This document shows, piece after piece, positions 44,077-53,714 of a stretch of DNA of 64,000 bases. The DNA lies in contig MSED01000001.1 of NCBI GenBank assembly GCA_002099365.1, positions 3,906,001-3,970,000 on the forward strand, given 5' to 3'. The DNA comes from Phialophora verrucosa (taxonomy: Eukaryota; Ascomycota; Eurotiomycetes; Chaetothyriales; Herpotrichiellaceae). The number at the start of each line of letters is the position of its first letter. The stretch's first letter is position 1. The position numbers and the translations under genes were made by a program. The notes below the pieces were generated by a model, which saw only the letters and a program-made list of their open reading frames with translations, was not told the DNA's origin and did no database searches.

Positions 44077-47000
44077 TCACTGTTCCTTGGCAGCCGGACG
44101 ACTGACCACGCTGAGCTGTTTCCGCAGGCTAAGAACAACTGGCTTGGTTTTGGCTACTGGAGCATTCCAGTCGCTCGAAGCTAGAATCTCAACAGGGCTA
44201 TAGAGGTAGAGCAAGTCGGCAGCCATGTTACGAACCTGGAGAGAATGAGCTTAGCAACAAAATGGGATTGGATGCTACACCTTACCTTGGGCCAGCGATG
44301 GAGCAACTGACGTGTGAGCTTGTCCAGCGCGCGAGCTCGATAATCATCAATAGACAACAGCCTTGAATATACGTTCATTGATGATTCGATCCGTTGTAAG
44401 GTTGATGACGGGCTGTGGACGCTCTGCATGGTGTTCCAAATGTCCCAGTCAACGTTAGTCGACTGGGCGAACAGATTGGTAGGGAAAAGGTCTGCGTCAA
44501 TCATAAAGCAAAAGAAGTCAAGCAACGGCAAGACATGCCGGTCATCCTCGGTAGCTCTTGATGCAAGCTCTTCCAAGATTATAGTTGAGACCCCCGCAAC
44601 CGATTCTTCGCGCTGGGCTGGCTCCAAAGACTTTATGTACGAGACAAATGCAGTGCTCGCAGCACGACAAATATCTTCGGACCCGGAGTTTGCCGAAGAG
44701 ATGAACCCAAGGATGAGGTGTCTTCGCGCCCAAGGCACAGACAGCAACTGTATGACTTGTTCAAAATATGCCACTGAAGAGACATCGGCCGGGTGTTGGA
44801 AAATGCTGTGAAGGGTTGGTAACGACGAGTCTCCCTGCCAGTAGTTCTCAAGACATTTCCAGGCTCGGAACCGCACGTTGTTCAGCTTTTCGGCGGCGAG
44901 TTTCACTACTAGAGGCATTACACGTCCCAAGACTGTAGCGCTCTGCTCATGGGTGCTGCAGTGGCCATGATAAGCGTCGACGGTATCGAGGGTTTGAAGC
45001 CGTAAGATCGAGCCAATATCTCCTCGTTGATCATTGGTGTAGTCGGTCAGGCCTTGTTGGAGCACACTCGCCAGTGTTTCGGTAAATTCTGCATCCCCTG
45101 ATAAACCTGGCGTGAGGATGACTCCGAGAGCTTCCATGGCGTCAACCCTTGTCTCGATCTTGTAAGCCCCCTCAATGATTTTGATGATGTACGACATAAT
45201 CTTCTTTTGCAGTTCACTGTTGCCAGGCTGTTGTGACAGGTACCCGTGGATCAAGCTGAACGCTTTCAGACGGCCTTTGCTGGCAAAAGCCGACGGCGCT
45301 TGCTGCTTGCCGTCCAGCCATTGCTCAATCAATCCGATGCCCGCTTTGGGTGGAAGAACCTTGAACAGCTCCACAAACGCTTCCGCGCTCGACCGGACTA
45401 CAACGTCCTTTGTTCCGGCCACTGTGCAATGGTTGAGAATATCGACGGCGGCCGGGGCCCAGCCCTGCACAGATACCGAAGGAAGGTCTGCATATTCTGA
45501 ACACTGACATATTTCGCAAATCAGTGCAGCTATCCCTTCCATCACCAATTCAATATCTGCCGTCGTGCGACCTTCGATTCCGCCCGTCAGCTTCTTAAGG
45601 TTCAGGATCAACCTTCCGTCTCCCAGTAACCACGACACAGCGAATTGGGGACCGGTTGCCCTCATTGACTGCAGTATGGACGAGACCCCGAGGAGCAACC
45701 CATGTCTCACTGCTGCTGTGCTACCAAGGTTCACGGTTTTGAGATCCAAAAGCTGCCTCAGCATGACCTCAGCGAAAGCAGACGTGGTCGAAACAGCGAG
45801 TGCCTTCGTCAGCAGCCCAAGAGCATTTGCAGCCCAGCGTCGCTGATCTACATCAGCAGCACGTGCACCTCGCCATTCTGTCAGCGCTTGTAAAAGAGGT
45901 CTGTGGTAGACCATGTCCAAACCGGCTGCCTGCGGGGCGACTTCGGCCATGGCTCGAGACAGTCGAGCGACGGCATGATAATCCAGAATCTGAACGACAG
46001 GAATGCCGTGGGCGATGGTGTCAGGATGCCGGCCGATCAATTCTTGGAGAGCTGCTGAAGCGCCTCGTCGAATATTGCCCGAAGGGTCGAGGCAAGCAGA
46101 GATGACCAATTTGACAGCGATCAACTGCAAGACGCTCCTGCATTCTGAATATTCGTTTCTGCTCGCTTCCGCAAAATTTGCAATCGGAATCGCATCTAGC
46201 TCGACAGTACTGTATTTTCGAGCCAGCGCCCACAAGCCGAAGCAGGCCGCATCGCGCACGCCGACTCCAAGTGAAGTACCGACGTTCGAACGCTGTTCAA
46301 ATTCCAAACCCAGAATCAGCGCCTGGAGGATTTCGGGGAGCATATCGGGCGGAGGTGATCGGCGAAACAGTAGATGGGCAAGAGTAAGCATAAGACCCTG
46401 CCATCGTAGAGGGTCGACTGCACTTATGTTTCTTCTCATGCCCAAAGTGTCAGGGCGGGCTCTATCGGTTATCGCAACAAGTGTGAGAGTATGAGTATCC
46501 TCAAGCAGGACATTTTCTTCCAAACATCCCAAGACCGCTTCAACAACTTCGGCTGACATCGCGGGATCGAGTTTCAATGCAATCACACTTAGGCCTTTGG
46601 CGGCGGCCATCCTGACCGGAGTGTCGTTATCGCCCAGAACGTCAAGGAAGTGCTGGATACTCTCTTCTAGCATTGTATTGAGCCTGTGCATCTGCTTCGA
46701 ACCAATCCTCAGGCTCAACGATAGGGCATGTGCCAAGGTGGCGCGCAGGATCTTCAAGACCCATTTCCTTGCAGGAGCAGAATCTCTGATGGATGCAAAA
46801 TGATGGCGTTGGTCCGTAGCAATTTTCATGGTGGTATCGAAGAGTGCTTGGAGATATGGTGCAACTCCGCTATCCGAACCAGAATTGGTAATACCATACA
46901 AAAGTGAGAGGAAGCCAAGAGCTTGGTACGGACTGAGGTTGGCCATGTCCGAACTCGCCAATAACTCACGGCTAGTATAGCGTACCAGCCTCGTTGACAA

Positions 47001-47762
47001 ATCGTAGGTTTGCATATCGGTTCGCCAGCTCAAGCGTACCAACAATACACTTGCAGCCTCACGCTCTTTGCCAGCGCCACCCAGGTGCCGAAAAGCAACG
47101 CTGATAACCTGGCCTGCAATTCCAGGCAGGTCACCCAGTTCACAAGGCACAGCGGCGTCACGGGTCTCCTCATCCCGGAGCGAGATACTGGCCAGCTCGA
47201 ACGGAGCAAGCATCAGGTGAGAGAGCCATAGCAGCATAATATACCGCTCTTGCCAGGTCATACCCGTACTAGGTACGTCCCAGGCACGGAAAGTGGACAG
47301 CATAAGCACGAGGTACTTGGGCTCATTGTTGAGCAAACGAACAATAACTTTGTATCCTCTTACTTTGCACAACGAGTACAGAATGCCGCAGATTGCCCGA
47401 GGCAAAGGAGACACACTCGCTGTTCCGCGTCGTTGAGTTGGGCCATATTGGTCGCTTGACGTCGTGAGATAGCCAAGGAACGCATCGGCGAGGAGCTGAA
47501 TGAGATTCGCCAAACAAGGATCAAGCAGCTGAGGCCACTCTTGGAACCTGTCGAGCTGAAACCCTATTAGCAACCGGCTCAGAGGCTTGCACTTCAGCAC
47601 CCATACCAGTAGTTTCAGCTCTGCGCATTTCGTGTCGAGAACACGTCTTCGAGGGGCCTGTCCATGATTCAACAACACCGGTAGTTTGTGCTGAAGTTCG
47701 GATAGAAGAGTGCCCGAGGCTTTGTAGAGTTTGGCATCTAGTTCAAGCTCTGATGCATCCAT
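44077..47762 (-). CDS. Tubulin-folding cofactor D (TBCD/Cin1)
   Basis: Two exons (complement 44286-47762 and 44077-44235) give 1211 residues. Without splicing, the long frame would end in an unrelated tail, whereas the 50-base GT..AG intron restores WPKVRNMAADLLYLY and a charged end. HEAT/ARM repeats run throughout. Features of TBCD include FQEWPQLLDPCLANLI near residue 80, ARKWVLKILR in the middle, AAKGLSVIALKLDP, and RRGASAALQELIGRHP. Cofactor D binds beta-tubulin and, with cofactors C and E and Arl2-type GTPase, assembles the alpha/beta dimer. It is cytoplasmic. The start ATG directly precedes the conserved region, and its length equals that of family members (about 1100-1250). Confidence 0.9.
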
Positions 47763-47966
47763 CGAGCCATGAAGGTGTCTGTTGAAGAGAAACAGATGTG
47801 TTTATGTATCACGTCTCGTTTAACATCAGTCGAAGAACTACTCGTACGAGTTAGTAGAAGCGTTGAAGCTGTTGCCGAGAATCCCGATTGGGTTTAGGCT
47901 GACTTATCTCTTCGGGTATGGTCGGCTGTTGGCGTCCCGCCGCTTTTGGTAACTTTTGCTTCTTAC

Positions 47967-47972
47967 CACGTG
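47967..47972. promoter_or_regulatory. CACGTG E-box
   Basis: Palindromic CACGTG, a target of bHLH factors such as Cbf1/SREBP types, in the divergent TBCD promoter, about 205 bases from the TBCD start. No factor is assigned. Confidence 0.35.
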
Positions 47973-48041
47973 ATCTCGTGTCAGTCGAAGCCCAGTCTAG
48001 GCTTCAAGCGGTAAGACCATCCGCAGGCGTACGTGTCTCCA

Positions 48042-48062
48042 CCAATCGAATGCCTGACGTCA
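48042..48062 (+). promoter_or_regulatory. CCAAT box and CRE-like palindrome
   Basis: CCAAT (48042-48046) is followed 8 bases later by TGACGTCA (48055-48062), the full CRE palindrome bound by bZIP factors of the ATF/CREB type. A CCAAT next to a CRE can be read by the HAP complex and a bZIP together. Binding is inferred. Confidence 0.4.
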
Positions 48063-48401
48063 GCCTGGTCCTGAAACTGAAACCGTCCCTGGTTCGTTCG
48101 CTTCCAACTTTGGACAACTGGACTTGGGCGTCGCGCACGAACAAAGACAAGATCTCGAGGTCGCCGTGTCCGGCAGACCAGTTCAGCAGTCCATCATGCT
48201 CGCTGTGAGTGAGCTGCGGCGACTCATCCGCCCACTGTCCAAACTCATGACCGGGCTGTCGCCCTCACTACTGGAATCCTTTTAGGTCTAATTTCACTTC
48301 GACCTCACCGCCGCCTCATCCTCGCCGCTTCTTCTTCCCTCAATTCTCTCACCCGCCAACCACAGGACCCAACCACGGCTCGACAAGACAACTTTGAAGC
48401 C

Positions 48402-49862
48402 ATGGCCAAGTCTGTCTTCGCATCTCCCTTCCGATACCTCGCCAATCTGGTTGCTTCGCCAAAGAGTCCTGCTTCGACTGACTCTTCCAACCTCAACCAG
48501 TCCCTTCGACAAATCGGCTCCCCTTCTACCAAACGCAAAGCCAATAATGACGAAGAATTTGGGCCGCGATCAAAAAGGCGTGCGATAGATACAGGGAACG
48601 ACACACGCGAGCTATATGAGGATGACAATGACATGACTTCCAGTCCGGATATTCCGAGCACAAGGACGGGAATCAAAGCAGCATTGGACCGCTCTCTTAT
48701 GCCTCCTCCAGCGACACCGGACAGCAAGATGAAGAACTTGCCGACAGCACGCATCAGCCCATCAACAAGGCGAGATGCGCAAAGCTGGCTCCATGACGAT
48801 GACTCAATATCATTCGTGTCAACCGCCATGACGAGGGGGAAGATGGATCTTGTGGACAACGACATGATGGAAGAAGCGAGGAGGCATGCTGCTGCAATCA
48901 CCCTTCCCACCAACTCGGGCATCTGGTCACAGACCGAACGTGAGCTTTTTTTCCACCTGGCATACCGCGGCTTCGAGCCTCTGCTTCCCCAGAACTGGAT
49001 GATCGACTTCGATACCTTGCCAATTAGTGTGTTCGCGCATGAGAACTCGTCGGATCCACCCCTGATACAAAACCTCAGAGACAACCAGTTCAGAGCAGGG
49101 CATGCCCTCCGGCGGCTCTTCGAGGCCGGCCACGATGCGCGAGACAGAAGCCACGTCAGTCCTGGAGTTCGGAGAGAGAGGGTGCTGGAAAATTCTGTGA
49201 GAAGATATCTTTACTGGGCGTTGACTGATGTCGGACTGCGACCGAGATCGAAGACACAATATGTCCCCGTTCACATCGTCGCCGCCAGGAAAAAGGGCCA
49301 TTCTACTCTCCAAACACTCGAAGAAGTTGCGACAAAATTACAGAAATTGTCGGAGCGCCATCAAAGGGCCCCGAAGGTTCAACCTAGCGTCGAAGCACGG
49401 AGTCCAACTCCGGCGGGCGCAGACGAGACTCGGGTTGCGGACGATGACCCGTTAACGCCTACTTTAATTGGACTTGTCATTATATCTGCCGTGCTTGTCA
49501 TCGTCACATTGAGTCCGTTTGCACCGCCAGTGCCAGAGTGCACCGACGGCGAAAGACCCTCTCCGCCCCCTTCTGATCCCCTGAGTCATGGAGGCACTAG
49601 CTTTAACCCCGACAGACTTCGTATAATCGCCGAACTGGATTTCAGCCAAAAGGACCAAGATGTGTGGAATGCGCTGGGTGTGGCAATTGCGGCAATGGGG
49701 ATTCGGCGGGAGGCACTAAAGGTGAACTATGGATTCACTCACGATGATGTGAGTGCAGTGGACTGGGATGGCATGTCGATGCCAGGATCCAGATTTGAGG
49801 ACGACGTAGGGGAAGTGAGTACCTTGTCAAGATTGCAATTGGATGATGATCCAGACTTGTGA
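48402..49862 (+). CDS. Unrecognised fungal protein with NLS-like N-terminus and one membrane segment
   Basis: A single exon of 486 residues; the ATG context is good (aagccATGGCC). I do not recognise a family. Visible: basic clusters near residues 45-62 (TKRKAN and RSKRRA, a plausible bipartite nuclear signal); a folded middle segment (about 165-310) with GIWSQTERELFFHLAYRGFEPLLPQNW and YLYWALTDVGLRPRS; a hydrophobic segment at about 352-372 (PTLIGLVIISAVLVIVTLSP), likely transmembrane; and a C-terminal domain with RIIAELDFSQKDQDVWNALGVAIAAMGIR. Nuclear signal plus single TM suggests an inner nuclear membrane or ER protein, but the hydrophobic stretch could be buried instead. It shares a divergent promoter with TBCD. 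Confidence 0.75.
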   Translation: MAKSVFASPFRYLANLVASPKSPASTDSSNLNQSLRQIGSPSTKRKANNDEEFGPRSKRRAIDTGNDTRELYEDDNDMTSSPDIPSTRTGIKAALDRSLMPPPATPDSKMKNLPTARISPSTRRDAQSWLHDDDSISFVSTAMTRGKMDLVDNDMMEEARRHAAAITLPTNSGIWSQTERELFFHLAYRGFEPLLPQNWMIDFDTLPISVFAHENSSDPPLIQNLRDNQFRAGHALRRLFEAGHDARDRSHVSPGVRRERVLENSVRRYLYWALTDVGLRPRSKTQYVPVHIVAARKKGHSTLQTLEEVATKLQKLSERHQRAPKVQPSVEARSPTPAGADETRVADDDPLTPTLIGLVIISAVLVIVTLSPFAPPVPECTDGERPSPPPSDPLSHGGTSFNPDRLRIIAELDFSQKDQDVWNALGVAIAAMGIRREALKVNYGFTHDDVSAVDWDGMSMPGSRFEDDVGEVSTLSRLQLDDDPDL

Positions 49863-50574
49863 CGACCCGAACCTCCCGAGAAATTTGTTTGGCACGATAG
49901 GGATATGTTGGTACGGCTGTATTGGGATTTATAGTGGGCCGTCTGGGTTCATATCTGCTCCCACAGCCAAACCCACGGCGACGGTGCTTGGGGCAACAGA
50001 TCATGGCAACCCTTGAGTTCGCAAACTGATATTGCGAGGTCTTGATTCTTCCAGCCCAATGCCATTGAGAGATGCTGAAGGTGACGAGCAGACACTGTAT
50101 TCGATACTCCAACGTCTATGCTGTAGACTCCAAAGGAATGGTCCCAGAAAGCCTCTGGCCGTCTGCCGGGCTGGCGGGTTGGCCAGGACATTAGGGTTTG
50201 AGCCGGCACATGTCATCATCTCCACCGGTGTCATTGGTCTGGAGAGATATATTTAATGGTTGGATGGGCAGCGAGGTTTTGGAGGCGAAGGATGACCTTA
50301 TGTATGGAGCGAAAAAGGATCCGAGATCTTCTAAGTGGGTGAGGTGTCGCTAGATGCGCAGCTCTACCAGCAGGCAACACACTGGCTCGGATGGCCTTTC
50401 GTCGCCACCACCGTTCTCTCAACCGGCATCATACCTCACCCCTTTTGCGAATTCCTTCAAATATCAGCAGGGCAAGCCCCTCATCCCGGCCCTGCCGGGG
50501 CGCGAAGACGCAAACTTGCTGTCAACTACGTACAGTTCGCGGCAGCTCGACCTCCACCAGAGCATGTCATCAAG
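49863..50574. other. Convergent intergenic region, no gene seen
   Basis: About 710 bases between the plus-strand unknown and the minus-strand membrane protein. Overlapping short frames at 49735-50256 and 50335-50769 lack motifs and run through the neighbours' untranslated regions. Confidence 0.5.
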
Positions 50575-51303
50575 CTACTTGCCCTTCTTTGCAGCCACCG
50601 CCTTTCGGTCCGCCTTGTCCAGAATTTGGCTAAAGATTGTAGCGGGTACAATATATGCCGTCCAGAATCCTGCCCATTGCACGATGGGCAAATAGGCTCC
50701 CCAGCCATATTGCTCGTGTATGCGTGCAACGAGGAGCAGAGGCGAGGTCCACGGACTCATCAGAAGTGAGAGGAAGGCGAGAAGAACGTACGCCTGGGAG
50801 ATGTCCGCACCACTGCGTTTCTTGCTGACGGACTGAGCTGCGCCAGCAAGAACAACGCAGAGAATACACTCCAGAATCCACGAGCCAACTGGGTATTTCT
50901 CGTAAAGCCCGAGACCGAAGTGATATTGTCCGTGCGGGTAAACAGTCAAGCCCGTTGGCTCAATCACCAAAACGTCCATCAGCCAGTGTATGATTGAAGA
51001 CGCCGCGCCGAGGACGCTTGCTTCCTTGCTGAATCCTGCGAAGTAATGGCATCCGATCCAGCCGAATATGCAAGACCAGATCGTCATCATGACGATGGAA
51101 TGTTCCCAGTCGATGAACTCAAACCGGGAATACATGTACGGGCCCTTTGTGCTGTCAGGGACAATTACGTCGAGTCCCAGCAGGGCGTCGACGGCCCCGA
51201 TGATATCCAGGACGGACGATCCGAACATGACGGGCCATGCTGGTATGCGCGGTCCGAATGACGCTTTAATGAGCAGACCCGCGGCGAAGTGTCCGTGATA
51301 CAT
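50575..51303 (-). CDS. YdjM/DUF457-like integral membrane protein
   Basis: A single exon of 242 residues. The start MYHGHFAAGLLIKA and the downstream PAWPVMFGSSVLDIIGAVDALLGLD, FIDWEHSIVM, SIIHWLMDVLV, PHGQYHFGLGLYEKYPVGSW pattern match bacterial and fungal membrane proteins of the YdjM/DUF457-like group (predicted membrane-bound metal-dependent hydrolases). Several conserved His and Asp (His3/His5, Asp-Trp-Glu-His, His-Trp-X2-Asp, His-X3-His) could form a metal site. Six or so hydrophobic segments are visible. The reaction is unknown. The C-terminus is short and basic (KADRKAVAAKKGK), an ER-retention-like KKXX-type ending being possible but not exact. It is distinct from neighbours in style and may be a horizontally distributed family. 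Confidence 0.7.
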   Translation of the reverse strand: MYHGHFAAGLLIKASFGPRIPAWPVMFGSSVLDIIGAVDALLGLDVIVPDSTKGPYMYSRFEFIDWEHSIVMMTIWSCIFGWIGCHYFAGFSKEASVLGAASSIIHWLMDVLVIEPTGLTVYPHGQYHFGLGLYEKYPVGSWILECILCVVLAGAAQSVSKKRSGADISQAYVLLAFLSLLMSPWTSPLLLVARIHEQYGWGAYLPIVQWAGFWTAYIVPATIFSQILDKADRKAVAAKKGK

Positions 51304-51682
51304 ACTGTGACGGATGGTTTTGCTGGTTTTCTGCTGTTACAAGTTCAGAGTGAACGACTTGTACGAGCTGACAGCGGAGGGAATCACCACGATCCTGGTT
51401 CTGGCAAAGGACCTGGATCGCGAGTATTTTGGAAGGGAGAGTCAGATATACAGATGGGGTGGTTAAGTGTTCGACAAGAACCGTCCGTATAGACCTGGTC
51501 TTTTGCTACCCTCCATTTGGAAACTTATTCCGCCAAGAGTGGTTCTACCAATGGTGGTGTTCTTCGTAAACGGATTTGACGAGGTTCACAGTCCTATGGG
51601 GACCGTCTCGACCGCCTTTGATATTTCTGAATCGCGGTTGATGAATTATCCTCCTCGCCGGCGCGCTTTTTAAGTGCTCCAT
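51304..51682. other. Divergent promoter region, 379 bases
   Basis: Between the membrane protein (-) and the Zn2Cys6 gene (+). No distinct motif noticed. Confidence 0.5.
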
Positions 51683-53310
51683 ATGAGGTCCAAGCAGCGA
51701 ACAGTATGTGGTGCTTGCAGAAAGCGAAAGCTAGGAGTGGGTTGCCCCGGCTCTATCAAGAAGGCTGCCTGACCCGCGACTGCAGTGCGACGGAGTCTCT
51801 CCCCAGTGCACTCAGTGCTCGTTTGGGGGCCGCATGTGCCCTGGATATCCCCAGGATCTCACCATAATCCAACACAAGCCGGAGGTCACACCGTGTTCAG
51901 ACAGAGTATCCCGCGGTCGCAAGCTAACAAGGATGTTCCCCGATCCCTCATGCTCCCAGCCAGGTAGACTTGGAGGTCAGCGTCAAGACTACTTGGAGCC
52001 TTCTGCCCTTGAAAGCGCCACCTACGAAGATCTGTCGAATCTCATCATCGAGAACTATGTGCCCAAGAATGAGCTCCACTTCTTATCCTGCCACCCGAGC
52101 GGACCACATGCACGGATCTGCGGCTCCTGGGTCGAGGTGCTGCTCAAGATGAACCGCCCTGGGAATCATTACGGTGTCCTGTTAGCTGCCATGAGAACAC
52201 TCTGTCTCACGTTCATGCAACGCAGTCGGAGGGACGAGAAGGAGTATGTGCGCACGTACTGCGCGGTTCTCTCTGCTCTGCGAAGTGCGCTCATTCTGAC
52301 CTCTTCGGCATTCGAGCCTGATCTTGTCGCGGCGAGCATGTGCCTGACGCTATGCGAGGTGATGCTGCCTACCTCGACGACCGGCTGGATGGCCCACGTC
52401 AAGGGTGTGGGCGAACTTATCCGGTCTCGTGGGCCGGGCATGCTCCTTGACGACATCAATCGGAGTCTTTTCCTGGGCTTTCGTCCTTTGATTGTAGGGG
52501 AACCACAAAGACTCTCTCCCTCTACCGTCTGTTGCTCAAGCTGACACACCGCCGCTGTAGATCATCGAAGCGTTCTACTCTCGCCGGTCGACCTTCCTGG
52601 CCTCGAGCGAGTGGTTGGAGTTGCCATTCTGTCACCATCCCGCGACACCGATGCAAAGCTTGCTAAGCCACGCGGCCGCCATGCCTACGCTCCTTGAGCA
52701 GATCGACGCCCTGCAGCGCGAGAGTTTGCCGGTTAACGACGCACGAAGTACGAAAATTCACGATGCCTTCGTCCAGGTCTCAACGAAGCTAGAGCATTGG
52801 GAACGCTCGCTCCACCAGACCACGCCGACACCAGGATACTGGCCGGATCCAAGCCCCGAGCAAGCTACATCCCCTCTTCTCGCGCCCAGCGCTTCGGTAT
52901 CGGTGCCAAATCTCCACTTCTCCGACATCTCAGCTGCAAACGCATACATCCACTTCTGGGCCTTTGAGATTGTCTGCCTCACCCAACTGCAGACCTTAAG
53001 GACATACCCATACCTTGGACTTCAGCCGCGGGATCTGCCCACCCCCTCGAAGCCGAGGCCACTCGAGGACCATGTCCGGCAGGCCGTTCTACGCCTCTCC
53101 ACGAAGATATGCCAGAGCTTGGCGTACCTCATGCGTGAGGACATGAGGCTGTACGGGCCAGCCTCGACCTTCTTCCCCCTCAAGGTCGTGCACGAGACGT
53201 TGATGGCTGATCCGATCACCCAAACGAGCGAGCAGGTCGCATGGTGTCGGGCCGTTGTTGCCATTCTCTTGGATAAAGGCCTTGGTCTTGCGGACGCGAT
53301 GATACAGTAG
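51683..53310 (+). CDS. Zn2Cys6 transcription factor (fungal_trans_2-like)
   Basis: Three exons (51683-51736, 51786-52493, 52561-53310) give 503 residues. Only splicing of the 49-base first intron builds the cluster: MRSKQRTVCGACRKRKLG in exon 1 joins CDGVSPQCTQCSFGGRMC in exon 2, giving Cys at 9, 12, 19, 26, 29 and 36 (2-6-6-2-6 spacing). The rest resembles the DUF3468/fungal_trans_2 group: YCAVLSALRSALILTSSAFEPDLVAASMCL, KGVGELIRSRGP, then exon 3 starting IIEAFYSRRSTFL. A nuclear regulator with unknown targets. The first codon sits close to the cluster with no N-terminal extension, so an upstream exon is possible but unneeded. Such genes are often accessory and variable between strains; no cluster partner is apparent. 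Confidence 0.85.
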
Positions 53311-53714
53311 ATATAGACCCCGCTTTACTGGAATCTGAATGAACGCAAGAGATACCATTCTTGAAACATTTGTTAGATATGCCGTCCGCGTAGTCTAGCA
53401 TCCGCTGGCATTATATCCCGATCCGCCATCCCGCTTGCTCGCTGTCACCCCTTGAACTCTGACATGAGGACAATCAATAACTCGGTCTCAAGGTTTCAAT
53501 TTCATTCGGAGTACGTTACGCTAGATTAAACTGGTTGCTGTACCGGAACCGGTTCGACTTGGTTGAGGACTCCGCACCAGCGTTGCTGATGCACACAATC
53601 CCTATGCTTTATCATCACTTGCGCCTTGCGTGGAATATAAAGGTGGCATCCCACTCGATGGATGTCCTTCCACACCGGCGGCACAATCATCCTTGGGTCC
53701 CTGTCTTCCAGCCA
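53311..53714. other. Convergent intergenic region, no gene seen
   Basis: About 400 bases between the Zn2Cys6 stop (+) and the POL3 stop (-), presumably 3' UTRs. Open frames here run into POL3 antisense. Confidence 0.55.

Larger units (their letters stand above)
47763..48401. other. Divergent promoter, TBCD and the TM protein
   Basis: 639 bases between the TBCD start (-) and the start at 48402 (+). Three candidate factor sites are listed separately. No extra gene is supported. Confidence 0.55.
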
